Assembly: GCF_958298935.1 (NCBI RefSeq)
Contig: NC_084930.1
Span: 29,796,001-29,860,000, forward strand
Source: Phragmites australis
Taxonomy: Eukaryota; Streptophyta; Magnoliopsida; Poales; Poaceae
Reading direction: 5' to 3'
DNA length: 64,000 nt
A model generated the notes under the pieces. That model worked only from the letters and a program-made list of their open reading frames with translations, searched no databases and was not told the DNA's origin. This document shows, in pieces, positions 1 through 10,190 of the stretch. Positions within the stretch are counted from its first letter, which is position 1. Every line of letters starts with the position of its first letter. Both the position numbers and the translations under genes were made by a program.

Positions 1-687
1 TGTGCTATGTACAGATCTATCATATAAAAGTACTCCTTCACTCCATAATAATTTTAGACCATCATACAATGGTTCCATATAGACATCTAGATTCTTACCA
101 GGATGTTGTGGACCAGGTATCACAAGTGTCAAAAATATGTTTTCCTTTTTCATGCACATTGGAGGTAGATTGTAAGGAACAAGAAAAACAGGCCAGCAAG
201 AGTAAGAAGCAGCACTGAAACTAAATGGAGTAAAGCCATCTGTACAAAGACCCAGTCGAACATTCCGTGGTTCCTTAGCAAAATTAGGGAACACCCGGTC
301 AAATGATTTCTAGGCCTCACCATCTGATGGATGCATCATAATCCCTGGTTTCTTCCAACATGTTTCTTTGTGTGACCCGATATGATTTGCAATCTCCTCG
401 GACATGAATAATCTTTTAAGCCTAGGAATAATTGGTAAATACCTAAGTACTTTCCGTGCAATTGGCTTCAGTTGTTTATTTCAATCACTAGAATTTCTTT
501 CATAATATCTTGGTTCCCCGCATTTGTTGCAAGCTATCTTGTCCTTGTGGTCTTTACGGAACAACATGCATCCATTATAGCACACATCAATCTTGTCCTT
601 GTGGTCTTTACGGAAAAAGCATTCTAACAAATTCTTGTGTTCTTTTGCACCAATTAGCATTAGGACCGGTTTTTCTCCAATCATCAT
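1..687 (-). pseudogene. TNP2-type CACTA transposase fragment
   Basis: Minus-strand translation gives diagnostic TNP2 (transposase family tnp2) stretches in order: CMLFRKDHKDK...CNKCGEPRY, then IARKVLRYLPIIPRLKRLF, then RNVRLGLCTDGFTPF, then SCWPVFLVPYNLPPMCMK, and LYDGLKLLWSEGV. TNP2 binds and cleaves the transposon ends. The reading frame is interrupted by in-frame stops (after the NSSD stretch near 481, and in the region near 310), so this copy is dead. A 26-bp segment is directly repeated at about 537-562 and 591-616, duplicating the RKDHKDK codons. The gene runs off the left edge of the window. Confidence 0.85.
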
Positions 688-3373
688 ACATCCATCTACG
701 GTTATCGTCCATTGTTGATGTTCTGTAAATATTTGAAAATATGTTTTTATCCAATGGTTATTGTGACAAGTAGCTACATGTTTGGTTAAGTAATAAAATT
801 TCTACAAGTAGACATTTCAGCAGTTCAAGAATGCCACAAATTCATCAAAGCAAAAGGTTGTCAAAAATTCATGTAAATAATGATATGAATGGATATGACT
901 TTTTGGAAGAATTACAAGAGCAGAGTAACTTACATGTTGATTTGTAACCTTGGAACAGCTTGCTGAAGTATCAAGGTGGACAACTATGTCCTCTCCCTAT
1001 TGACAGAAATGAGAACTAATGATTACAGATGTAGTTCATTGATATAAAAATTATGTCCCAGTCCATGAGAAATATTTTGAAACAATAACAGAAAATATAA
1101 TAGAAATTTAGAGTAGTGTGTATCAAGAAGATAATAAGTCACATGTGTAGTATGATCATGGCCGTACCACTACAAGGCTTGGCTTTCAGACTCTTTCTAA
1201 CAAAAAAATGATCAACGAAGGAGGATTTGACTGACCAAAAAACAAGTATGATATCTCATGGCTATACCAATTGAAGACAAGCAAAATTCAAGATGTACTG
1301 AAAAGCCTAAAATAAAAACAATGGCGAGCAAAACATAAAAAGTGTAGCCCATCAGAAAACATCGGCTCCCTATGGAATCAACTCTACTGTGGTATCAGAT
1401 TTATTTTGATTAAACCAGATTGATCTAGTTCCCCTATAATGACCCTAGTTAACTTTGTACAAGTACATAGTATTCTCGAAAGAGAAAACAGAGCACCATG
1501 GATCCATACTCATGAGACATCATTAGACTAGAGGATATATATTTTGGATGCAAGAGACAAATTCCTTGGTGTAGGAAGGGCATAGATGAGATGGGAGAGG
1601 CGAGAGCAAATATCACTTGTGGCTTGTTGTAGTTGAATGCCAGCAGCGTGATGGAAGCATGAAAGCGGCAGCGACGGCAGAGCTTGACAATTGGAAAGAG
1701 GAATGGCTATTGTAGAATTTGATCCACTAGAGACGTGGAGGAGGCCAGCTATGGAGGTGCCGATCGATATGCTAGCTTCAGGGTTGTTGGCGGTTAGGAT
1801 TATAAGGGGGAAACAAAACATTGAGATTCTACGAGAGAAACGAAAATTTTGGCGGCTTGGTGCCGTATTTTAGGAGTAGTTATTTTCTAGACTTTAGATG
1901 GACGTGAGAGGTCACCTTCGCTGGGCCTCTGAGCCTAATGTATAAGACAAATTTTCAACTATTTATAAAGCTTAAGGACCACGATTTAGATGGTTATAAG
2001 TAGTAGGCATTATTTTTTTAACAGGTGCCTGGTTCGACCCTTATAATCGGCATATCTTTATGTAATTTTTTTATGTATGGAATGGACAAACTTAAAAAGA
2101 AAAAATATGCATATATGTATATACTATAAAATTGGATAATTAATTTCATGACATTTTAATATGTAGAATATGCCTATATTTTTCCAATGGAAGTAAAATT
2201 TTGTCACTTCGCTAAATCACCTACTACTTGCAATTAATTCTTAGGAGGAAGTTTAGTGTGCACAAACCTAATCTCAACATTAGATCCAAGTCAGAGCTGT
2301 GAGTTCCTCAGTGTTCCTCAATATAGGCTCGTAGATATACCCATCGTACTTTTTAATTCTGATTATCAAGATCTTAATAGAACACGTAAATTTAAAATAC
2401 CTATAAGTATTTTGACATGAGTTGTAGAAAACTACTTCTGAAGCCTATTGCAGAAACATACAACTATTTTGACATCTTATTGAAAAAAAACTATAATTTT
2501 CTCGCAAGACCCATTTCTAACATCATAGGCCCACCTATCAGCTGTTGTGGCAAGGAATGCTTTTGTTGCACAGCGCCACACGAGGTAGTCAGCTTGGAAA
2601 CGGAAGCGTTACTTGTCACACAGGCTAACGGGTGGGTCCAAAGTGTCAACAACGGATATAGTGTGAAAGTTATAGTTTTATACAATAAGATGTCAAAATA
2701 TTTATACGTTTCTGTCATAAAACATAGAAGTTATGATTTCTTTGCAACCTATGTTAGAATACTTAAAGGTTCTTAAAATTTACTCTGATAGAACATATGT
2801 ATTTTTGGAAAATAAGGAAATTACGTGATTACATGCCTTGAGACATTTTTTCAAGGAATTATAGTTTTACTTGATTACAAATACAAAGAAAAAAAATTAG
2901 TGGTTAATTTCATGAAAACTACTATTCTAGATGTTGCTGCAAAAAAATATTTTATTACTAAATATAAATTACCATATCCTATATTCCACCACGAGAGGAG
3001 AATTTGAAATCAACATGAGAGAATATTGGAAGTCAACATTCACGATAGGACTCTCCTACATTATGTATATGAGATAATTGCAGCCAATAATCAAATAAGT
3101 GAGCGGTTAAACAAAGAAAAGTGCTGACAAGGCTATTATATATGTGACATTAATCCCCGACAGTGTGACCTTCGGCGCAGATGAATCCAGCCTTGACAGT
3201 GATGTTAGATATACAACAGATGCTTGACACGGCTGTTGGCCATGAATATCCTAACGGTAACAGTATTGTCAACAACGCTACCATGACAAGATTGTCAAGC
3301 ATCTAAATTCAATGTTCGTCAAGGCTGTTAACAATCATTATAGCTGTTGGCGAAAATCGCATATATTGCAGTG
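1..3373 (-). mobile_element. CACTA (En/Spm) DNA transposon, partial, one terminus in view
   Basis: The left edge carries TNP2 transposase remains read on the minus strand. The probable 5' terminus lies at 3373, where the minus strand reads CACTGCAATATATGCG (canonical CACTA ends begin CACTA). Just inside it, at about 3120-3360, short motifs of the type GGCTGTTGGC and TTGACA...GGCTGTTA recur in both orientations, as expected of CACTA subterminal repeats. The other end lies left of the window, so the 3-bp target duplication cannot be tested. The interior from 760 to 3120 is AT-rich and holds no recognisable protein. The TNP2 assignment is secure; the position of the terminus is an inference. Confidence 0.6.
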
Positions 3374-3476
3374 AGACTCAACTAGGTTAAGCTACAATAT
3401 TTAGCTTTCCTTTATAGTATAATTAAAAAGACGAAAAGAGACTTATGTCTACTTTGAGTGTCCTTCACCACCTTGT

Positions 3477-3730
3477 TGAAGAATGGCAATTCGCCTTGGT
3501 CCTGTATTGCAATCTCAAGAGCCTATATATAGGCAGTACATGTACATCGGTTTGTTACAAGAGCGGTGATCCAAATCATCCGCTAGTCAAGGAAGTCTAC
3601 AATTAAGGAAAGGTGGAGGACCAACACCGCATGCAGATGAGGACCGAATCTCCTGGAGTAGTTGGAGTCATGGTGGCGTGCTGTACGCTGTCAAGGATGG
3701 ATGACGTGTTAATACCGTTATACTCCAATA
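3477..3730 (-). repeat. Copia 3' LTR (254 bp)
   Basis: Direct repeat of 8142-8395, preceded on the plus strand by the target duplication CTTGT. In element orientation it begins TATTGGAGT and ends TTCTTCA, so the usual TG start is TA. It differs from the partner LTR only in the motif GGCAGTAC versus GGCAATAC. Confidence 0.95.
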
Positions 3731-3737
3731 GCCCCCC

Positions 3738-6700
3738 TCAGCCTGGACGTGGGACAATGTTCAGGCTGTCACGAAACTCTTCATGCAACACGCGTGGAAG
3801 GCCCTTTGTAAAAATGTCAGCAAACTGTGACTTGGATGGAACGTGCAGGACCTTGACCTCACCAATAGATACCTTGTCACGGACAAAATGCAGGTCAATC
3901 TCAATGTGCTTTGTTCTTTGATGCTGCACAGGATTACTTGCTAAGTATTGAGCGCTGACATTATCACAAAATACCAAAGTAGCCTTCTTTGTAGGACGAT
4001 GTAGCTCCTGTAATAGTTGACGAAGCCAACATGTTTCAGAAACTGCATTTGCGATCGCCCGATATTCCGCTTCTGCACTGGATCGAGACACGGTGGTTTG
4101 TCGTTTTGAAGACCATGCTACCAGATTCTCTCCAAGATATACACAATAGCCTGAAGTAGAACGCCGTGTATCCGGACAACCGGCCCAATCAGCATCTGAG
4201 TATGCAATGATATCAACCGAAGAAGACTTGGTGATGTGTAGGCCGTATGACATAGTTCCTCGAAGGTAGCGCAAGACACGCTTAAGGAGCTGGAGATGTG
4301 GTTCCTTGGGATCATGCATAAACAAGCAATTCTGCTGTACAGCATACGAAATATCTGGCCTTGTGATGGTAAGGTATTGAAGTGCCCCAGCCAAACTCCT
4401 AAACTCGGTTGCATTGCTGACTGAACGACCAACGGTGGAAGAAAGTTTGGGTTTGGTGTCTATAGGTGTAGTGCAGGGATTGCAGTTGAGCATGTGAGCA
4501 CGGTCAAGAAGGTCATGAACATATTGTTCTTGGGACAAAAAGAGGCCAGAGGAACATGGTGTGACATGTATACCAAGGAAATGACTCAAAGGTCCAAGGT
4601 CTTTCATTGCAAATTCGCTATGCAATTTGTTGATGACAGAATGTAAAAAAATTGTGGAGCTAGCTGTAAGAATAATGTCATCGACATAAAGCAGAATATA
4701 TGATGTGGCTGTAGGCGTATGAAGAATGAATAGCGAAGAGTCAGCCTTGGATGCATGATAACCAATGGACAAAAGAAATGCTTTGAAACGAAGGAACCAT
4801 GTGCGAGGTGCTTGTTTCAAACCATAAAGGGACTTGTTCAATTTGCACACATGAGAGGGTTTGGAAGCATCGACAAAACCAGAAGGTTGTGCACAATAGA
4901 CAGTTTCAGACAAATTACCGTGGAGAAAGGCGTTTTTGACGTCCAATTGGTGGATTGGCCAATTCGAAGAAGTAGCAATGCTCAAAACAGTCTTGATCGT
5001 AGCCGGTTTAATGACCGGGCTAAAAGTTTCACCATAATCGACACCCGGTTGTTGAGAACAGCCTCGCACCACCCACCGTGCCTTGTAGCGAGACAGTGAA
5101 CCATCTGGATTATACTTGTAGCAAAAGATCCATTTCCCGGTCACCACATTGACACCTGCAGGCTTTGGAACAAGACACCATGTATTGTTTTTCATCAAAG
5201 CATTATACTCATCAGTCATAGCATTGTGCCAATTTGGATCTTTGAGAGCCTGGCGATATGTGTGCGGAAGGGGAGAAGGAGTAGTGGTGACAGAGAGATT
5301 AAAATGGCGCTTAGGCACAACAATTCCGCTCCTACCTCGAGTTTGCATATGATGCTGGGTAGATTGTGTGGGGTGCATGTAGCGGGGCAGAACGCGGGGA
5401 CGCGTGGGCGCCGTAGGCGGGGAACGCAAGGGAGATTGCGTGCTAGGTGGCGTTGGTTGAGTGGCCGGCTGCGGCGTGGGGTTCGAGGAAGATGCGGGCG
5501 CCTGCGTGTCTGGTGTACGTGGCAGAGAATTGTTGGCCGGGGGCGAATCCTGCGGGTTCGGAGTGGACGAGGTTGTTGGGGGAGGCGCAGGCAGCAGATC
5601 CCAAACGGATAGAGGCGGATCCGGTGTGGCCTGGACGTGTGTGGCCGGCTGGTGTTCAAAAGGAAATTGAGTTTCATCAAAAGTGACATGGCGTGAGATG
5701 ATTATTTTGCCTGAGACTAGATCCAAGCACCGGTATCCTTTGTGTTCAGCTGAGTATCCCAGGAAGGCACATTTGCATGACCTTGGTGCAAGCTTGTGAG
5801 GCGTGGTAGGAAGAATATTGGGATAGCAAAGACATCCAAAGACCTTGAGATGGGAATAATCCGGTGGTTGATGGAATAGGAGCTGGTATGGGGTGAGTTG
5901 ATGTATTGGTTTGGATGGTCGTCGGTTTAAAAGATAAGTGGACGTATGAAGAGCTTCTACCCAATATTGTGGAGTCATGTGGGCTTGCAAAAGGAGTGTG
6001 CGGATGACGTCATTAGTGGTGCGGATGGCACGTTCAGCTTTGCCATTTTGAGAGGACGTGTATGGGCAAGAAAGGCGATATGCAATACCGTGTGTGAGAA
6101 AGAATTCACGGAGCTCGTTGTTGACAAATTCACCACCATTATCACACTGAAGACATTGTATGGAAAGGTGAAATTGATTCAGAATATGAGCATAAAAGTG
6201 TTTGATGGTGGATGTGGCATCAGATTTACTACGTAATGGAAAAGTCCACATGTAGTGGCTGTAATCATCAACAAGGACAAGATAATACTTGTAACCAGTA
6301 AAGCTCACAATGGGAGATGTCCAAAGATCACAGTGTATTATTTGGAATGGAAAATAAGTAAAAGTATTGGAACTAGAAAATGGAAGACGAACATGACGTC
6401 CGCGTTGACATGCATCACACACACTAGAAGATGTGGTTTTATGAGTACAAGGAAGGGAAAATTCAGAAATCAAACGTGTCAAAGACTGATGGCCAGGATG
6501 TCCAAGGCGCCGGTGCCAAACATCAGCACTTGGAGAGGAGGCCGTGAGAGCCAAAGGAGCTGTGATCTTGCTTGGGCTGAAGGAGTAGAGATCTCCACCA
6601 CTACTGGACCTCATGATTTCTTTCCTGCTGTGAAGATCCTTAACAGAGAAACCAAAGGGATCAAATTCAACAGAAAAAGAATTATCTTTGGTGAACTTAC

Positions 6701-8069
6701 GAACGGAAACAAGGTTTTTGATGAGTTGTGGCGTGTGGAGGACATTGGATAATATGAATCGTGCATTAGGCGAATTTATGGATGTGGTGCCCGTGCCAAG
6801 AACAGGAAGAATAGATCCATTGCCAACAACTATATGAGATGAATTATGCAATGATGAAGGACAATACATAGGCAAGTTACCTTGGTCGCTTGTCATATGG
6901 GTGCTGGCGCCGGTGTCCATGAACCACTCGCCGGTGGAGGGTTGCTGAAGAGAAGCAGCGTGTAGAGCTTGCATGAGGCCGGAGGTATCCCAACTCGGTG
7001 GCGCAGATGTAGTAGTCGGCTGAGAGAACACATTGTACGCCTGGTGAGGAGGACGATGGTTCACGCCAGGACCTGTAGCACCAGTCCATGGCGCGCGCCA
7101 CCACGGAGCACCCCATGGAGGGAAGAAAGCCGCCCAGTTGGGCTGCTGCTGCTGGTACGGCGCACGGCCAGAGTTGCCGTTGTTGTAGTAGTTACCGCGA
7201 CCGCCGCCACGACCGCGGCCGCGACCGCGTCCACCGTTGCGCCCACCAGTGTTGGCGTTGGAGCGGCCACCACCACGGCCACCAGCGTTGTTGTAGCGGT
7301 CACCAGATTCAGGGCGAGCACCAGATTGCGCACCCGAAGAAACCGCGCCCTCAGATGCGATAAGGGCGGTCTCAGTTGTTGTAGCCGGCGGCTTGGACTT
7401 GTTCTGGGAGGCCTCCTCGGCCAGCAGCATGGTGCGGGCTTGAAGGAAGCTGGGAAATTGGGGAAGCGCCGGCAACATAGTCTTCAATGTGTGGTAGCGA
7501 GGATTGAGACCCGCAACCAACTGATGAACAAGGGCGCGACCACGAAGCGGTTGGTCGCAGTCGGCGAGAGCATCGGCAAGGGTCTTGAGGCGGTGACAAT
7601 ATTCAGAGGCAGAAAGGTCACCTTGCTGAAGGCTATGGAACTCAGCTTCCAGTTGAACGGCGCGGCTTGCTTTGTTGGTGTTGAAGAAATCACCGATTTG
7701 CTTCCAGACGGAGTACGCCGTCGGGTTGTCCTCCATGACCATGTCCATGAGGTCATCGGCGAGCGTGGCATGAATCCACATGAGGACGGTGAGATCCGCC
7801 TGCACCCAGGCGGCGTCGTTGGGGCGCGGATTGTTGACGTCGATGTGCGAGAGCAGATCGAAACGCCCGAGAACGATGCGGAACGTATTCCGCCAGCGCC
7901 GAAAAGAAGTGGATTGCATGTCAAGAGTAATAGGAACAAGGCTCTTGATGTTAACGCTCTGGGTGGGATTGGAAAACGAAGAAGAGGCTGCTGCGGCAGA
8001 GACGGCGGCGCTGGCGACCTCGGATATGAGCGCGGCCGTGGAATCGGTGGAAATAGCGGCGGAGCTCAT
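3738..8069 (-). CDS. Ty1-copia gag-pol polyprotein, 1443 aa, intact
   Basis: Encodes the structural protein and enzymes of the retrotransposon in one frame. The first ATG is at 8069; the frame stays open upstream to a TTG at 8087, which I do not use. Order of domains: gag, residues ~1-330; a glycine/arginine-rich stretch (~255-300) where many copia gags carry a CCHC knuckle, which is absent here; aspartic protease with DTGA near 385; integrase with WHRRLGH and CDACQRG near 520-550, and catalytic Asp/Asp/Glu in CDLW, CDNGGEF and NGKAER; reverse transcriptase with [25 protein letters not shown] and YVDD near 1130; RNase H with SDADWAG near 1290 and SSAEAEYRA. All catalytic motifs are present with no stop or frameshift. 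The stop codon touches the polypurine tract. It acts in cytoplasmic particles and, via integrase, in the nucleus. Confidence 0.96.
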   Translation of the reverse strand: MSSAAISTDSTAALISEVASAAVSAAAASSSFSNPTQSVNIKSLVPITLDMQSTSFRRWRNTFRIVLGRFDLLSHIDVNNPRPNDAAWVQADLTVLMWIHATLADDLMDMVMEDNPTAYSVWKQIGDFFNTNKASRAVQLEAEFHSLQQGDLSASEYCHRLKTLADALADCDQPLRGRALVHQLVAGLNPRYHTLKTMLPALPQFPSFLQARTMLLAEEASQNKSKPPATTTETALIASEGAVSSGAQSGARPESGDRYNNAGGRGGGRSNANTGGRNGGRGRGRGRGGGRGNYYNNGNSGRAPYQQQQPNWAAFFPPWGAPWWRAPWTGATGPGVNHRPPHQAYNVFSQPTTTSAPPSWDTSGLMQALHAASLQQPSTGEWFMDTGASTHMTSDQGNLPMYCPSSLHNSSHIVVGNGSILPVLGTGTTSINSPNARFILSNVLHTPQLIKNLVSVRKFTKDNSFSVEFDPFGFSVKDLHSRKEIMRSSSGGDLYSFSPSKITAPLALTASSPSADVWHRRLGHPGHQSLTRLISEFSLPCTHKTTSSSVCDACQRGRHVRLPFSSSNTFTYFPFQIIHCDLWTSPIVSFTGYKYYLVLVDDYSHYMWTFPLRSKSDATSTIKHFYAHILNQFHLSIQCLQCDNGGEFVNNELREFFLTHGIAYRLSCPYTSSQNGKAERAIRTTNDVIRTLLLQAHMTPQYWVEALHTSTYLLNRRPSKPIHQLTPYQLLFHQPPDYSHLKVFGCLCYPNILPTTPHKLAPRSCKCAFLGYSAEHKGYRCLDLVSGKIIISRHVTFDETQFPFEHQPATHVQATPDPPLSVWDLLPAPPPTTSSTPNPQDSPPANNSLPRTPDTQAPASSSNPTPQPATQPTPPSTQSPLRSPPTAPTRPRVLPRYMHPTQSTQHHMQTRGRSGIVVPKRHFNLSVTTTPSPLPHTYRQALKDPNWHNAMTDEYNALMKNNTWCLVPKPAGVNVVTGKWIFCYKYNPDGSLSRYKARWVVRGCSQQPGVDYGETFSPVIKPATIKTVLSIATSSNWPIHQLDVKNAFLHGNLSETVYCAQPSGFVDASKPSHVCKLNKSLYGLKQAPRTWFLRFKAFLLSIGYHASKADSSLFILHTPTATSYILLYVDDIILTASSTIFLHSVINKLHSEFAMKDLGPLSHFLGIHVTPCSSGLFLSQEQYVHDLLDRAHMLNCNPCTTPIDTKPKLSSTVGRSVSNATEFRSLAGALQYLTITRPDISYAVQQNCLFMHDPKEPHLQLLKRVLRYLRGTMSYGLHITKSSSVDIIAYSDADWAGCPDTRRSTSGYCVYLGENLVAWSSKRQTTVSRSSAEAEYRAIANAVSETCWLRQLLQELHRPTKKATLVFCDNVSAQYLASNPVQHQRTKHIEIDLHFVRDKVSIGEVKVLHVPSKSQFADIFTKGLPRVLHEEFRDSLNIVPRPG

Positions 8070-8141
8070 GATTGCGCGCAGGAGCAAAACGGAAAGAGAA
8101 AAAAAATTGGAAGGCTCAGGATCGGTGTGCTCTGATTACCA

Positions 8142-8395
8142 TGAAGAATGGCAATTCGCCTTGGTCCTGTATTGCAATCTCAAGAGCCTATATATAGGCA
8201 ATACATGTACATCGGTTTGTTACAAGAGCGGTGATCCAAATCATCCGCTAGTCAAGGAAGTCTACAATTAAGGAAAGGTGGAGGACCAACACCGCATGCA
8301 GATGAGGACCGAATCTCCTGGAGTAGTTGGAGTCATGGTGGCGTGCTGTACGCTGTCAAGGATGGATGACGTGTTAATACCGTTATACTCCAATA
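8142..8395 (-). repeat. Copia 5' LTR (254 bp)
   Basis: Partner of 3477-3730 with one mismatch; followed by the target duplication CTTGT. Since LTRs are identical at insertion, 1/254 divergence implies a recent event (roughly 0.15 million years at an assumed 1.3e-8 substitutions per site per year). Confidence 0.95.
8188..8198 (-). promoter_or_regulatory. TATA box of the copia 5' LTR
   Basis: The motif CTATATATAGG sits inside the 5' LTR about 50 bp upstream of the primer binding site in element orientation and is also present in the 3' LTR. It is the only TATA-like element in the LTR and likely drives the genomic RNA. It is palindromic, so orientation is inferred from the element. Confidence 0.6.
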
Positions 8396-8400
8396 CTTGT

Positions 8401-9667
8401 GACACTTAGAACTAGAAGATTCTTAATCTTGACGCAAATATCCTTTTGATCGACCAATAAAATTCCATGAGGGCCAAGAAAACCCATTCAATTATTGCGA
8501 ACTAAAAAATTTAATTCCTTTCAAAACATACACATTAATCACAATGATACTGTTGTCATTAATCACCAAAACACTTACCACTTACCTAGAGACCTAGATG
8601 ATACAACGGCTGCGCAGGGTCTAACTAATTAACGTAGGGACAACATCGCGTGGGTTAAAAACCGACAAAGCAAAACGACGCGACACGATGTAACTAGGCA
8701 CGCCGAAAGCAGGGACATGATGCGACGCGAGCACTATGCTCGACTTAAGATGTCGAATACAGGGAGTTTTCGGCACCTCGGATGCTGAATACAGGCTGAG
8801 CCTATCGTTTTTGGTGCTCAGATATTGGAATCGATTTTTCAGTGTTTGAAATACCAAACACAAGTGTTAGATTTATAAATACATCAATATATTATCTATT
8901 TTAATAATACGGTGACATTTGTTATCTATTTTTAAAATTTTGCCGCCCACGGCTGGGAAAAAAACGCATTGAAAGCATAAATACCAGACGAGATGTTCGA
9001 GATGTGTGGTTGTAGACAAAAGTGCTACGATGTCTTTGTTGCTTTTGGAATTTGGTTGGACGTTGAGAACGAACTATAGGCTATTGAATTGCAAGTACGA
9101 ACTGGTACGATCGATGACGACCTAACTGGATACTGCATATACGAGTAGTAATGCGATTGGTGAGGAGCAATAAGATTATTCTTGCGCTGCTGGATTTTTC
9201 CTGCGTTTCAGATGAGATCGTGAGAAAACTGCGCGGTTCGAGTGGCAGTGGCATTCGCGGAGGTCAAAAGCAAAGAGGTTGCCACGGCCGTCTGTTCTTG
9301 ATCTCCGGAGGAATGCAAGACCACAGACTGATGCACTCAGAGTCCCAGTTCTGCAGCAACTCTCGAACCCCGACTTTGCTCACACGGTGCGACTGGGCAA
9401 TCTCACAAAGCATTGGCGTGGCGATATGGCGTGATCTCATTATCGTTTATCTTAGCAGCGTAACAATCGAACCTGCCAACCACTCTGCTCTTTTCCAGAA
9501 AAAAAAATACAATAACAGACAGTTCAGCTGCCATTTTGCAGTCAAGGCAGCGTGCCGAGACCGCACCAGGGCAGGCACCGGACGGCGAATTCTGTTTGTG
9601 ACCCGGTCCAACTGGCGCGTCACGGCCGTCGGAGTCGTTCCGTTCCTGTTCTGGCAACACATGTCAC
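8401..9667. other. Intergenic, no gene seen
   Basis: AT-rich sequence to about 9000 and then mixed composition. A 216-codon open frame at 9151-9801 (+) has no recognisable motif and runs into MITE sequence, so I regard it as chance. No promoter, RNA gene or TE boundary could be assigned. Confidence 0.5.
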
Positions 9668-9899
9668 TAGCCCAATCTATAGATAACATTTTTAATGATC
9701 TAACTATATTATTTCTCCTAATTTATTATGAATTCACATGTAATAGGGTATTAAAAGTCTGTATGTATTTTGAATTACGCTATAGATTGACTATACGTTA
9801 ATAGTTAATTTTTCTCTTTCATTGCATTAACTCTCCTCCACCTAGACAAAAATATGTGTACATCCTTATAGTTAGTTGGCATGGATTGTTGAAGATACC
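9668..9899. mobile_element. Truncated MITE copy, head-to-tail with the next one
   Basis: This stretch is a diverged copy of 9904-10187: both contain, in the same order, CTATAGATAACA, a TCCACATGTAATA-like motif, TTAAAAGT, CGCTATAGA and a GATTGTTGGAGACACC-like right end. Its left terminal inverted repeat is missing. The two copies share the TAA at their junction. Confidence 0.55.
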
Positions 9900-9903
9900 T
9901 TAA

Positions 9904-10187
9904 GAGTGTCTCCAATAATATAGTCAATCACTACTTATAAGAATCTATAGATAACACAATGAATAACCGTTCTAATAAACTAGCTATATAATTTTCTTCT
10001 AATTTAATTTGAGTCCACATGTAATAAGTATTAAAAGTTTACATGTATGTTAATTAGAATGCGCTATAGACTAACTACACGTTAATAACTAGCTTCGCTC
10101 TCTCTTCGCATTAACTCTCCTTTGTATAGATAAAAATATGATGTGAATATCTTTATAGCTAGTTGATATAGATTGTTGGAGACACCC
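9904..10187. mobile_element. PIF/Harbinger-like MITE, 284 bp
   Basis: Terminal inverted repeats GAGTGTCTCCAATAATAT (left) and GGGTGTCTCCAACAATCT (reverse complement of the right end) are flanked by the 3-bp duplication TAA at 9901-9903 and 10188-10190. Length, AT-richness, absence of coding capacity and a 3-bp TAA target fit a Tourist-type MITE. Internally it has no open frame. Confidence 0.7.
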
Positions 10188-10190
10188 TAA

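Larger units (their letters stand above)
3477..8395 (-). mobile_element. Complete Ty1-copia LTR retrotransposon, very young
   Basis: A 4919-bp element is flanked by the 5-bp target duplication CTTGT (3472-3476 and 8396-8400). Both LTRs are 254 bp and differ at a single base. The primer binding site lies directly inside the right LTR (8129-8141, minus strand TGGTAATCAGAGC), close to the initiator-Met tRNA site TGGTATCAGAGC but with one extra A. The polypurine tract (minus GGGGGGC, 3731-3737) abuts the left LTR and immediately follows the polyprotein stop. One uninterrupted gag-pol frame fills the interior. Size, LTR length and single ORF resemble the maize Hopscotch/Ale lineage; the lineage call is an inference. 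Everything needed for mobility appears present. Confidence 0.96.

Noticed and set aside
8070..8087. Start of the copia polyprotein at 8087
   Set aside because: The codon there is TTG; the first ATG in frame is at 8069.
6969..8135. 388-codon open frame antisense to the copia gag
   Set aside because: Arises from the GC-rich, Gly/Arg-coding strand of gag; composition artefact.
9151..9801. 216-codon open frame on the plus strand
   Set aside because: No recognisable motif, low-complexity stretches, no splice or promoter context, and its 3' part is MITE sequence.
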